Positions 43,441 through 51,572 of a stretch of 64,000 nt of DNA are shown here, piece by piece. The stretch spans positions 1 through 64,000 of the forward strand of contig JAJDZU010000004.1 in NCBI GenBank assembly GCA_022824495.1, written 5' to 3'. Source of the stretch: Chloroflexota bacterium (GTDB lineage: Bacteria > Chloroflexota > UBA11872). A program made the translations under genes and the position numbers. Position 1 is the stretch's first letter, and each line of letters starts with the position of its first letter. The notes beneath the pieces were generated by a model that saw only the letters and a program-made list of their open reading frames with translations, made no database searches and had not been told where the DNA came from.

Positions 43441-44136
43441 ATGCCGGCCCCCGCTCCGACCTCTTCCGCTGGGAGAGGGCCGGGTGAGGGTCCTCCGTCC
43501 AAGTCGCCGCCGCCCGGCTCCTACTCCACCTTTGAACGCCTGCTGCTAGCCCCGCTGCGGCGGCTGGGCGGGCACCTGGTGCGGCCGGTCATCAAGGCCC
43601 TCGTCCTCGCGCGCGTCCACCCCAACGCGCTCTCGCTCAGCCAGATTCCCCTCGGATTCGTCGTCGCCGCCCTGATCGTCCCGTTCCCCCGCCTGGCTCT
43701 GGCGTTGTTCATCGGCACGCTCGTCCTCGATTTCCTGGACGGCGAACTGGCCCGCGCCCGCGGCCTCGCCTCCAACTTCGGCGCTCTCCTCGACCAGGTG
43801 TGCGACCACCTCCGCGAACTCACCGTGGTGGGCGGCCTCGTGGCCGTGGGGGCGCTGCGCGGCGAAATCGGCGTGGCCTACGCCGCGGCGTACCCTGTAG
43901 CCAACGTCCTGCTCTACTTGGCCGACCGCTTCCGCACACCCCTGCCGGTCAGCGTCAAGAGTTGGATGGTCTACTACCCCTTCCTGATTGCCTACCTCGG
44001 CTGGGGCCTCAACCTCCTCGACTACGCCGCCGCCGCCGCCGCCGCCTTCCTCACCGTCGCCAGCGCCCAGGCCTTATGGCGAATCCGCACGGCGATATTG
44101 CGTTCGAGCGCCGCACAGACGAACCCCGACTATTAA
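43441..44136 (+). CDS. CDP-alcohol phosphatidyltransferase family membrane protein
   Basis: A 231-aa enzyme that transfers a phospho-alcohol to or from a CDP-alcohol in lipid synthesis. The full motif D-G-x2-A-R-x8-G-x3-D-x3-D is present: D-G-E-L-A-R, then G-A-L-L-D-Q-V-C-D near residues 101-124. Five to six hydrophobic segments follow. Residues 6-20 (S-S-A-G-R-G-P-G-E-G-P-P) are encoded by a REP-like repeat, so the N-terminal tail is probably an acquired, disordered extension. No ordinary downstream start preserves the conserved S-T-F-E-R-L-L region. Head group unknown. Confidence 0.88.
   Translation: MPAPAPTSSAGRGPGEGPPSKSPPPGSYSTFERLLLAPLRRLGGHLVRPVIKALVLARVHPNALSLSQIPLGFVVAALIVPFPRLALALFIGTLVLDFLDGELARARGLASNFGALLDQVCDHLRELTVVGGLVAVGALRGEIGVAYAAAYPVANVLLYLADRFRTPLPVSVKSWMVYYPFLIAYLGWGLNLLDYAAAAAAAFLTVASAQALWRIRTAILRSSAAQTNPDY
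43461..43498 (+). repeat. REP-like palindromic repeat, copy 2, inside a coding region
   Basis: GGGAGAGGG at 43471-43479 pairs imperfectly with CCTCTTCC just upstream and is followed by GGGTGAGGGTC. Over about 27 nt it differs from the minus strand of the 8349-8386 repeat at only a few positions. It lies in the first 20 codons of the CDP-alcohol transferase gene. Confidence 0.55.
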
Positions 44137-44309
44137 CGACGCCCTTCACGGATTGCGGCCAGGATCTCTTCGGTGGACATCTTGATGCGCTTCATCTTGG
44201 CCCGCCGTCGGCGGAATCGGGCGACCGCCGCCCTTCGCGCTTCTCGGACGCGTTCGCCAGCGGCATCCGAACAAGCCGTTTCTTGAAAATCGCCGTTGTG
44301 GTCCTTCAC
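44133..44309 (-). CDS. Small basic protein, 58 aa
   Basis: A short protein too small for most gene lists. It opens with GTG overlapping the MetE-like gene's TGA by 4 nt (GTGA), and closes with TAA overlapping the convergent transferase stop by 4 nt. Composition: an acidic N-terminus, a strongly basic middle (R-F-R-R-R-R-A-K-M-K) and the end S-T-E-E-I-L-A-A-I-R-E-G-R-R. I do not recognise a family; the C-terminus recalls short antitoxin or DNA-binding tails, but no toxin gene is adjacent. Translational coupling suggests it belongs to the SDR/MetE-like operon. Confidence 0.55.
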   Translation of the reverse strand: MKDHNGDFQETACSDAAGERVREARRAAVARFRRRRAKMKRIKMSTEEILAAIREGRR

Positions 44310-45385
44310 TTCCCGTGCCTTTCCCTCAGCAACTCAGCCCCCACACACAACGCCCGCAACTTCAAGTACGCCTCGTCCAAATCCATCGGGTTGATGCTGG
44401 ATGGCGCAAACCCGCAATCGGGATTCAGCGTGAGCCGCTCCGCCGGCACGTACCGCATGGCCGCCTCGGCCCGCTCCACGACCGTCTCCGGCGTTTCGAC
44501 GTTGATATCGGTGTGGTCGATCACGCCCAAGCCCAGCAGCTTGTCCTCGGGAAACTCCGCCAGCACCTCGATGCCGCCGGCGTCCGGGGTGGCGAACTCC
44601 ATGGCAAAGCGCTGAACGTTCATCCGGCCCAGCGCGCCAATCACCAGGTCGTACGGTCCCCGCGTGCTGTGCCGCCGATTGGCGTGCGCGTGGCACAAAT
44701 GCACCGAGATCAGCGGATGATCCACGCCCTCCACGGCCCCGTTCACGCCCTGCACCGCCATCTCGATTTCGTGTTCCACGTCCTCGATCTCCATGCGCGC
44801 CCGGTACTGCGGATCGACCAGCAGCGCCAGCCACGGATCGTCCAACTGGATCGCGTCCACGCCCAACGACGTCAGCCGCTGCAGCTCCCCGTTGATGATC
44901 GGAATGCACGCCGCCATGAAGTCCTCGCGCGTCGCATACGCCGCGGTCGAATGCTCCGGGCTCCACATCCGCCGCGCGATCGTGTATGGCGACGGCACCG
45001 CCGTCAGCGTCCGCCGCCTGGTCGACCGTTGCACGAACCGCGCCTCGTCCAGCGCGATCGGCCGCTCCTGCCGCAGCGGCTGCGTCACCGCCGGATACGC
45101 CGCCCCTCGGCCGCCCGCGATCAGGTCCGGCTCGAACCCCGCCACGGCGTCGGCAAACACCTTCACATAGCTCTCGCGCCGCCACTCCCCGTCGGACACG
45201 TAGTCCAGCCCGGCCGCTTCCTGCATCCGAATCGCGGAGGGCACGGCATCGTCCAGCACACGTTCGGCCGCGGCCGGACTCACCTCACCGCGCTTGCGCC
45301 GCTCGATCAGCTCCCGCACCCACACCGGCCGCGGCAGGCTGCCAACCACGAATGTCGGAAACAGCGGCTCGCCCGCCTGGCTCAA
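44306..45385 (-). CDS. MetE-like cobalamin-independent methyltransferase (single catalytic domain)
   Basis: A 359-aa protein matching the C-terminal catalytic barrel of cobalamin-independent methionine synthase. F-V-V-G-S-L-P-R-P starts the barrel, L-D-D-P-W-L and H-L-C-H-A-H (zinc His and Cys) appear at about residues 172 and 228, and the third zinc ligand is in N-P-D-C-G-F near residue 333. The N-terminal half of true MetE is missing. Single-domain relatives in many genomes demethylate varied substrates, so methionine synthesis is not assured. The TTG at 45385 overlaps the SDR stop (TTGA). It is coupled to the 58-aa gene. Confidence 0.85.
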   Translation of the reverse strand: MSQAGEPLFPTFVVGSLPRPVWVRELIERRKRGEVSPAAAERVLDDAVPSAIRMQEAAGLDYVSDGEWRRESYVKVFADAVAGFEPDLIAGGRGAAYPAVTQPLRQERPIALDEARFVQRSTRRRTLTAVPSPYTIARRMWSPEHSTAAYATREDFMAACIPIINGELQRLTSLGVDAIQLDDPWLALLVDPQYRARMEIEDVEHEIEMAVQGVNGAVEGVDHPLISVHLCHAHANRRHSTRGPYDLVIGALGRMNVQRFAMEFATPDAGGIEVLAEFPEDKLLGLGVIDHTDINVETPETVVERAEAAMRYVPAERLTLNPDCGFAPSSINPMDLDEAYLKLRALCVGAELLRERHGK

Positions 45386-46167
45386 TGCAGCACCATCCCG
45401 CCGTCCACGCTCAGCGAAATCCCGGTGATGTATGAGGCGTCGTCGCTGGCCAGCATGTAGGCCGCGTTCGCCACGTCTTCGGCAACCTGGTGCCGGCCGA
45501 TCGGGATGTTGGCAACCCGCACGTCCCAGGCCGACTCGTCCTCGCGGCCCTCCAACTCGGTCAGGTCCGGGTTCAGATCCTCCCGCCAGAGCCGCGTGTC
45601 CACGATGCCGGGGCACAGCGCAACCACCCGCACGCCATGCGGCGCCAGTTCCATCGCCGCTGCCCGCGTGATCCCCACCACCGCATGCTTGCCTGCGCAG
45701 TAGCAGGTCATGTACGGCCGGCCGATCTTCCCCGCCGCCGACGCCAGGTTGATGATGAGCCCGGAACCGCGCGGCAGCATGCGCCGGGTCGCCTCTTGCA
45801 CGCCCAGGAACACCCCGCGCACGTTGATGGCGAACATGTTGTCCCAGTCGTCCACCGTCTGGTCCAGGATGGACGTCGCCCCGCCGATGCCGGCGTTATT
45901 CACCACGATGTCCACCGGACCGAACGCCGCCTCGGCGGCATCGAACATGGCGGAAATATCTGCCGGATTCCGCACGTCGGCGGCCTGCGCCCGAGCCGAT
46001 CCGCCGGCCGACACGATGCCTCCCGCGACCACCTCCGCAGCCTCCACATCAACGTCGGCCACCAGCACCGCCGCGCCCTCGGCGGCAAACCGTTCGGCAA
46101 TGGCTTGCCCAATGCCCCGCCCCGCGCCGGTAATCACGGCTACCTTGCCACCAAGTCCCTTTGCCAC
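45382..46167 (-). CDS. Short-chain dehydrogenase/reductase
   Basis: A 261-aa classical SDR. T-G-A-G-R-G-I-G for NAD(P), N-N-A-G, the catalytic serine in N-L-A-S-A-A-G, and Y-C-A-G-K. D-V-D in the second strand favours NAD over NADP. First gene of the minus-strand trio and divergent from the isomerase gene across about 200 bp. Substrate is unknown; sugar or hydroxy acid oxidation fits the setting. Confidence 0.9.
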   Translation of the reverse strand: MAKGLGGKVAVITGAGRGIGQAIAERFAAEGAAVLVADVDVEAAEVVAGGIVSAGGSARAQAADVRNPADISAMFDAAEAAFGPVDIVVNNAGIGGATSILDQTVDDWDNMFAINVRGVFLGVQEATRRMLPRGSGLIINLASAAGKIGRPYMTCYCAGKHAVVGITRAAAMELAPHGVRVVALCPGIVDTRLWREDLNPDLTELEGREDESAWDVRVANIPIGRHQVAEDVANAAYMLASDDASYITGISLSVDGGMVLH

Positions 46168-46368
46168 GTTCAGACCTCAACTCACGCGCGTCGCTTCCCG
46201 TCCGATAGTGGCACAGGCCGACGCGGCGAATCCCGTCTGTACCGTGAGATTGCGAAGCACGACGCGGGTGCCAAAAGCGCTTCCTAGTTGCCCCGCGGCC
46301 CCGCAGAACGTACGTTCACGCCGCCGAGATCGGCGCCTTCCCGCGCCTTCGCATCGCGAGGTTGTCCT

Positions 46369-47217
46369 GTGGCCGTCTTTCGCTGTTCCTGCCACCAGAT
46401 CACCTGGGGCGACAACCTCGTCGAGGCCATCGACGACATCGGCAGCTTCGGCTATGCCGGCACCGAGACCTTCGGCACCGTCGTCACCCAGTTCGCCGGC
46501 CGCGCCCACGACTTCCAGGCCATGCTCCAGGCCCGCGGCCTCCAGCTCTCGGCGCTCTACGGCGGCGGTCCGTTGCACGACCCGGCCCAGCAGGCCGACG
46601 CCATCGCCAACAATCTCGCCATCATCGACTTCCTGCACGAAATGGGATCGGACCGCCTCGTCGTGGGTCCCGGCAAGCGCACCGGCACGCCCACCGCTCA
46701 GGACATGGCCAGGTTCGCCAGCGGCGTAAGCGAAGTCGCCGCCGCGGCTCGCGACAAGGGCATCGTGGCCGGCATGCACCCGCACTGGAACACGGTCGTC
46801 GAGCAGCGCGACGAGATCACTCGTTTCTTCGACGCCGTCGACACTGACCTCGTCAAGCTCGCGCTCGACCCCGCCCACATCGCCAAGGCCGGCGACGACC
46901 CGGTTGAGGTGGCCTCCACCTATCGCGACATCCTCACCTACATGCACATCAAGGACTACGTGCCGGAATTCGACGTCGAGACTCCGGACGTAGCCAGCGC
47001 CCAGGATCACGCCCCCCGCATCGCCTTCTTTGGCGAACTGGGCACCGGCGTGGTGGACCTCCCCGCACTGCTGGACGTAGCCCGTGAAGCCGGCTACGAC
47101 GGCTGGCTCACGGTCGAACTCGACCGTTCGCAGACCACCCCCCGCCAGAGCCTGGACGTCAACTCCCGCTACCTCACCGAGCGCCTGGGCTTCGACCTCG
47201 GCGGCGAGAACGCCTGA
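46369..47217 (+). CDS. Sugar phosphate isomerase/epimerase family protein (TIM barrel)
   Basis: A 282-aa xylose-isomerase-like barrel (AP-endonuclease 2 fold). Metal-site residues can be seen in G-T-E-T-F, G-M-H-P-H-W-N, A-L-D-P-A-H and M-H-I-K-D-Y. GTG at 46369 with GAGG 8 nt upstream gives the natural start; the longer frame from 46288 adds a Pro/Arg-rich leader. Its stop overlaps the next gene's ATG by one base (TGATG). These proteins interconvert keto sugars or inosose intermediates. Confidence 0.88.
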   Translation: MAVFRCSCHQITWGDNLVEAIDDIGSFGYAGTETFGTVVTQFAGRAHDFQAMLQARGLQLSALYGGGPLHDPAQQADAIANNLAIIDFLHEMGSDRLVVGPGKRTGTPTAQDMARFASGVSEVAAAARDKGIVAGMHPHWNTVVEQRDEITRFFDAVDTDLVKLALDPAHIAKAGDDPVEVASTYRDILTYMHIKDYVPEFDVETPDVASAQDHAPRIAFFGELGTGVVDLPALLDVAREAGYDGWLTVELDRSQTTPRQSLDVNSRYLTERLGFDLGGENA

Positions 47218-48230
47218 TGGCCGCGCCCCTGCGCCTGGGCCTGATTGGCTGCGGCCGCATCCAGGAACAGGGCCACGCGCCCGTCCTTCAGCGAATGCCG
47301 GATGTCTGGCGGGTCACCGCCGTCGCCGACCCCACACCCGAGCGCCTCAATCTCATCAGTGACTGCTTCGGCGTCCCACACGAGGCCCGTTTCCCCGACT
47401 ACCGCGACCTGCTGCGTTCCGGGCTGGTGGACGCCGTGGACATCGCCGTGCCCCATCGTTTTCACGCCCCCGTCTGCATCGGCGCCGCCCGCACCCGCAC
47501 GCCCTTCCTCAGCGAGAAGCCGCTGGCCACCTCGCTGGCGCAGGCCGACGAGATCATCGACGAGGTCGAACGCAACGACATCCCCGCCGGCATCATGCAC
47601 AACTACCTCAACCGGCCCAGCACCGCCGCGGCCCTGGCGGCCATCGAGGCCGGACGCATCGGCAACCCCTTCATGTTTCGCATGGAGCACATGGGCAGCG
47701 GCTGGTACGTGGGAGCGGCCGCCTACGACCCGACCTGGCGCAGCCGTCGCGAGGACGCCGGCGGCGGGGCCTTGCTCGACAACGGCTACCACAACCTCTA
47801 CACCGCCGAGGCCATGTTGCAGTCCCCCATCACCCAGGTTTTCGCCCGCGTTGACACCCACGTGCGGGAGCAGGACGTGGACGACACCGCCGCCGTCATG
47901 CTCGGTCACGCCAGCGGCGCCACCTCGCTCGTCCTGGCCGCTTGGAGCGCCACCAGCGCCACCGGCTTAACGGAAGTCCACGGCGACCTCGGCTCCATCC
48001 GCCTCGACCGCGGCGAAGCCGTCCTGCACACCGGCGATCGAACCGAGGTGCTGGAAAACACCGACGCCGACGAACTCGGCTTCACCCCCATCTTTCGAGA
48101 CTTCGCCGAAGCCGTCCGCGGAAACGCCCCGCCACGACACACCCTTGCCGAGGGCCGCCGCAACCTCCAACTCGTCTTCGCCGGCTACGACTCCGCCATC
48201 GACAACCAGGTCATCCATGTCGAGAACTGA
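47217..48230 (+). CDS. Gfo/Idh/MocA family oxidoreductase
   Basis: A 337-aa NAD(P)-dependent oxidoreductase. G-L-I-G-C-G-R-I at the start, S-E-K-P-L-A-T near residue 100, G-G-G-A-L-L-D-N-G-Y-H-N near residue 180. It is translationally coupled to the isomerase and followed by an MFS transporter 66 bp later. The isomerase-MocA pair is common in inositol and sugar-acid catabolism. Confidence 0.92.
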   Translation: MAAPLRLGLIGCGRIQEQGHAPVLQRMPDVWRVTAVADPTPERLNLISDCFGVPHEARFPDYRDLLRSGLVDAVDIAVPHRFHAPVCIGAARTRTPFLSEKPLATSLAQADEIIDEVERNDIPAGIMHNYLNRPSTAAALAAIEAGRIGNPFMFRMEHMGSGWYVGAAAYDPTWRSRREDAGGGALLDNGYHNLYTAEAMLQSPITQVFARVDTHVREQDVDDTAAVMLGHASGATSLVLAAWSATSATGLTEVHGDLGSIRLDRGEAVLHTGDRTEVLENTDADELGFTPIFRDFAEAVRGNAPPRHTLAEGRRNLQLVFAGYDSAIDNQVIHVEN

Positions 48231-48296
48231 CCCCGCCACACCTGCCGTCGGAGGCGCCGTACGGGCCAGCTGACCCGAACACCTGACCGGCCCTGA

Positions 48297-49544
48297 ATGC
48301 CGCCCCGACGCCGCCTCCCCTGGCTCGCCATCCTGGACCTGCCGCGCGATGTCCTGGCATCTATGGCCATCACCGTCGCGGTGGCCTTCGGCAACGGTTC
48401 CATTGCGTCGGTGCTCGCGCCGATCAGCCGCGACTTTAATTTCGAAGACTCGGCCGGGACGGCCCTGGCGGCGCTGATCGCCAGCTTTGCCGTCGCCCGC
48501 CTCATCATCAACCTCCCCATGGGAGCCCTGGTCGACCGGATGCGCCTGCATCCGCTCTTCTACGGCGGCGGCGCGCTGGCCATCGTCGGCGTCATTCTCA
48601 CGGTCGCGGCGCCCTTCTACTGGCTGCTCCTGCTCGGACGCATCGTCGAGGGCGCCGGGTCAATCACCGCCAGCGCCGCCGCCCAGGCCTACGTCGCGCG
48701 CCAGGCCCCCGAGCGCGAACGCGGCCGCATGTTGGGCGCCGTCAGCTCCGCCACCATGATGGGCGGCTTTCTCTCGCCGGTCGTCGTCGGCGCGGTCGCC
48801 ACCGTGGCCCACTGGCGCATTGGAATGCTCCTGACCGTCCTGGCCATCCTGACCGGGATGTTCATGGTGAAGCGTTATGTAAAGGACGAGCCGCCGCCGG
48901 TCCGATCGTCCACACGCACACCCATCCGACGAGAAAGCCCGCTGCAGTTCGCCCGCCGCGCCGTGTACAGCCCCGGCCGGCTCTTGTTCGTCAACGGCAT
49001 GGCCATGGCGCTCGCCGTCCCGATCTTCGGCTTCAAGGCCTTCTTTTATCCGCTCTTCGGCGGCGAGGTACTGGACCTTCAACCATTCCTGATCGGCATT
49101 GCCATCTCGCTTTCAACCCTCATGCGCTTCCCCGTCGCCATCGTCGCCGGCGCCATGTCCGACCGCTACGGACGCCTTTGGGTCTACGTGCCCAGCGCCC
49201 TGGCCATGGGTCTGGTCAGCGTCCTCGTCAGTCAGGCCGACAGCGCCGCCACCTACGTGCTGTTCGGCCTGGCCTTTGGCCTGGGCGGCGGCGCCATCCC
49301 CACCATCACTTCCACCGTGGTGGATCGCGCCCCGCGCGAGCGTCTGGGCGCCGCCCTCGGCACCCACGCCTTCCTGCGCGACATCGGCGTGGCCCTCACT
49401 CCCCTGGGTCTCGGCGTCGCCGTCGATGCCCTCGACTTCACCTCCACGGCCTTCACCATGCTCGCCTTCGCCGCCCTCTCCGCCCTCCTCGCCATCGCCG
49501 CCGGCGAATCCGCCCCTATCCGCAGGAAGCGAGCCCGAATCTAG
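48297..49544 (+). CDS. Major facilitator superfamily transporter
   Basis: A 415-aa transporter with about 12 hydrophobic segments in two halves. The MFS loop signature appears as G-A-L-V-D-R-M-R near residue 75 and again as G-A-M-S-D-R-Y-G-R near residue 285. ATG at 48297 has only a weak ribosome-binding site. It likely imports or exports the substrate of the isomerase/MocA pair. The plus strand is very C-rich here (line 49441-49500: 34 C, 10 G). Confidence 0.9.
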   Translation: MPPRRRLPWLAILDLPRDVLASMAITVAVAFGNGSIASVLAPISRDFNFEDSAGTALAALIASFAVARLIINLPMGALVDRMRLHPLFYGGGALAIVGVILTVAAPFYWLLLLGRIVEGAGSITASAAAQAYVARQAPERERGRMLGAVSSATMMGGFLSPVVVGAVATVAHWRIGMLLTVLAILTGMFMVKRYVKDEPPPVRSSTRTPIRRESPLQFARRAVYSPGRLLFVNGMAMALAVPIFGFKAFFYPLFGGEVLDLQPFLIGIAISLSTLMRFPVAIVAGAMSDRYGRLWVYVPSALAMGLVSVLVSQADSAATYVLFGLAFGLGGGAIPTITSTVVDRAPRERLGAALGTHAFLRDIGVALTPLGLGVAVDALDFTSTAFTMLAFAALSALLAIAAGESAPIRRKRARI

Positions 49545-49710
49545 CCAGTTCCGGGGACATTGAGCGCGAGTCCGCCGGACTGATCAACCACCACGACCAC
49601 GAGATCTGTGAAGGCCCATTCGACGATGTCCCCACCGACATCAGGACGCGGTTCAATGGCCTGAAAGCATGGGGCCTCACCCGCGAAATCCAACAGTCAC
49701 GACCCCGGCG
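49545..49710. other. Intergenic junction with GC-skew reversal
   Basis: No clear gene. A plus-strand frame through 49726 looks somewhat protein-like (D-V-P-T-D-I-R-T-R-F-N-G-L) but has no start here. GC skew of the plus strand changes from C-rich to G-rich across this gap. No DnaA-box cluster or insertion-sequence ends were seen. Confidence 0.5.
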
Positions 49711-50559
49711 TCAATACGGAAGCTGAGTTTCCGGGTGGTCTTGCATGTATTTGGCCTGCGCGACGCCAAAGTTCTCCTGGATCTGGAGGGAGTGGCCGCC
49801 GTCGACGACGAGGGTGTGGCCGGTAATGAAGGAGGCGTCCTGGGAGCAGAGGAAGGCGACGGCGGCGGCGATATCCTCGGGCCGGCCGCAGCGGCCGACG
49901 GGGTACTGGGCTTCGAAGAACTCGTAGCCGGAGGGATTGTCGTCCCAGATGCCGGCCTGGATGTTCTCGGTGACGATGTGGCCGGGGGCGATGGCGTTGA
50001 TGCGGATGCCGTCGCGGCCGTACTCGACCGCCATCTGTCTGGTGGCGGCAATGAGGGCAGCTTTGCCGGTCTCGTAGACGAGCGCGCCGGGAGCGACAAG
50101 CAGGCCGTGGATGCTGGAGATGTTGACGATGCTGCCGCCGCCGGCCCGGCGCAGGTGGGGCACGCCGAATTTGGCCGAAAGGTAGCTGGCCTTGACTAGG
50201 ACGGCCATGGCGCGATCGTAGTCGTCGGGCGGGACCTCTTCGGCGCCACCGGTCACGGCTTCCATGGCGGGGTAGGCGTTGTTGACGATTATGTCGAGAC
50301 GGCCCCACCGATCTACGGCGGCCTGGATCATGGCCCGGACCTGATCGATTTCACCGACGTTGGTGGCACAGGCGGCGGCGGTGCCGCCGCTGGCCTGGAT
50401 GCGGGCGGCGCGTTCTTCGGCGCCTTCAGTGTCGATGTCGGCGATGAGGACTGAGGCGCCTTCAGCGGCGAGGCGTTCAGCGATAGCACCGCCAATGCCG
50501 GTGGCGCCGCCGGTGACGACCGCTCCGCAGTCCTGGAATCGACCGGTTGCCGCTGTCAT
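49711..50559 (-). CDS. Short-chain dehydrogenase/reductase
   Basis: A 282-aa SDR with T-G-G-A-T-G-I-G-G-A, A-D-I-D-T in strand two (NAD preference), N-N-A-Y, catalytic serine in N-I-S-S-I-H and Y-E-T-G-K. A C-terminal extension of some 20 residues follows V-D-G-G. The ATG at 50559 has AAGGA upstream; the open frame to 50661 is not needed. It follows the Mrr-like gene by 47 bp on the same strand. Confidence 0.88.
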   Translation of the reverse strand: MTAATGRFQDCGAVVTGGATGIGGAIAERLAAEGASVLIADIDTEGAEERAARIQASGGTAAACATNVGEIDQVRAMIQAAVDRWGRLDIIVNNAYPAMEAVTGGAEEVPPDDYDRAMAVLVKASYLSAKFGVPHLRRAGGGSIVNISSIHGLLVAPGALVYETGKAALIAATRQMAVEYGRDGIRINAIAPGHIVTENIQAGIWDDNPSGYEFFEAQYPVGRCGRPEDIAAAVAFLCSQDASFITGHTLVVDGGHSLQIQENFGVAQAKYMQDHPETQLPY

Positions 50560-50606
50560 GGATGCCTGTCCTTCACTGAGAGTCCGGTGGTTACGGGTGC
50601 GTCCAG

Positions 50607-51572
50607 TCAGCCGGTCAAGCTGAGGTAGTGGACGGGGGCGAGGCCGGATTGGGTGCGCCATTGGTTGAAGGTCATGCCGTCAATGAGGAAGAGGCGGTCG
50701 TTCATGGTTCCGCTTTCAATCATGCGCTGAGCATCGTCCGAGAAGCTGCCGGTGGTGATGAGGTAGGCGCGTTCGGCGCCGTGGAGCGACATGGATCCGA
50801 GGAGGTCGCTGACGGCCCGGTACTCGACGGCCTCGTCATGCGATTGCAGCTTGCACTGCACGATGGCTGATGGCTGCGATTTACTTCCGCCGGACTCGAA
50901 CAGCTTGAGGGCGATGCCCCGGCTGGCGGCATCGTCCTCGGCTTCGACTTCTTGATTGCTGAAGCGGCGGCTGAGCGTTTCGGCGACGACACGCTCGAAC
51001 TGGCTGGGGACGACGACGTAAAGCGCCTCGCCTTCGTATTCGGCCTGCGCCGGGAGACCCTGAGGTTCCGGGCTCGGCTGGGCCTCGGGCTGGGACGCGG
51101 CAGTGACCTGGGGCTGCGGCTGGCTGGCGGCCTGGCGATTTTCTTCAGAGAGTGCGCGCAGTCTTTCCTCGTATTCCGACTTCAGGCTATCCAGTTCGGC
51201 TTCGCGGGTGGAGAGTTCGGCCTGGCGGTTGGAGAGTTCCGCATCGTATTGCGATGAGTCGGCCGTCCGTTGAGGTCGTTGCGCACTGTAGAGCTCACGG
51301 TTTTTACGCCGAAGCTCCTTGATCTCAGATTCGTACTGGCCCTTCAGCGCGTCAACGGTGATCGCCTGATTGGCTTGCAGCTGTTCAATGCCCTCTCGCG
51401 AAAGCGACATATAGAGGGCAATAAACCAACAAATCAGTGTCCAACCCAGGAAGACATTAAGCGCGACTACCATTGTCTTTTCGCGATGAATCTTGGTTGC
51501 AACTATGATTGTTGGAAGAAAATACAGAACAATTATTGCGATAATCGTGAAGAAGCCGCCGATACCTTCCAC
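50607..51572 (-). CDS. Superinfection-immunity-like membrane domain fused to coiled coil and Mrr-like nuclease domain
   Basis: A 321-aa protein with three parts. Residues 5-60 carry two membrane helices and Y-F-L-P-T-I-I, then N-V-F-L-G-W-T, the pattern of the superinfection immunity family. Residues 70-150 form a charged coiled coil with repeats of E-L-S-x-R-x-A-E-L, then a Gln/Pro-rich linker. Residues 185-305 resemble an Mrr-type PD-(D/E)xK fold: F-E-R-V-V-A, V-Q-C-K (Q-x-K), Y-L-I-T-T-G-S-F-S and L-F-L-I-D-G-M. The expected G-x-D aspartate is replaced in R-G-I-A-L. GTG at 51572 has AAAGGAAA upstream. The 5' part is AT-rich. A defence or immunity role is inferred. Confidence 0.72.
   Translation of the reverse strand: MEGIGGFFTIIAIIVLYFLPTIIVATKIHREKTMVVALNVFLGWTLICWFIALYMSLSREGIEQLQANQAITVDALKGQYESEIKELRRKNRELYSAQRPQRTADSSQYDAELSNRQAELSTREAELDSLKSEYEERLRALSEENRQAASQPQPQVTAASQPEAQPSPEPQGLPAQAEYEGEALYVVVPSQFERVVAETLSRRFSNQEVEAEDDAASRGIALKLFESGGSKSQPSAIVQCKLQSHDEAVEYRAVSDLLGSMSLHGAERAYLITTGSFSDDAQRMIESGTMNDRLFLIDGMTFNQWRTQSGLAPVHYLSLTG

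Noticed and set aside
49545-49710. Possible replication origin at the skew flip
   Set aside because: No dnaA, dnaN, gyrase genes or DnaA-box cluster nearby, and G-rich plus strand also occurs 40 kb upstream, which does not fit an origin.
49545-49726. Possible gene remnant after the MFS gene
   Set aside because: A protein-like stretch without start, ribosome-binding site or recognisable family; too short to call a pseudogene.
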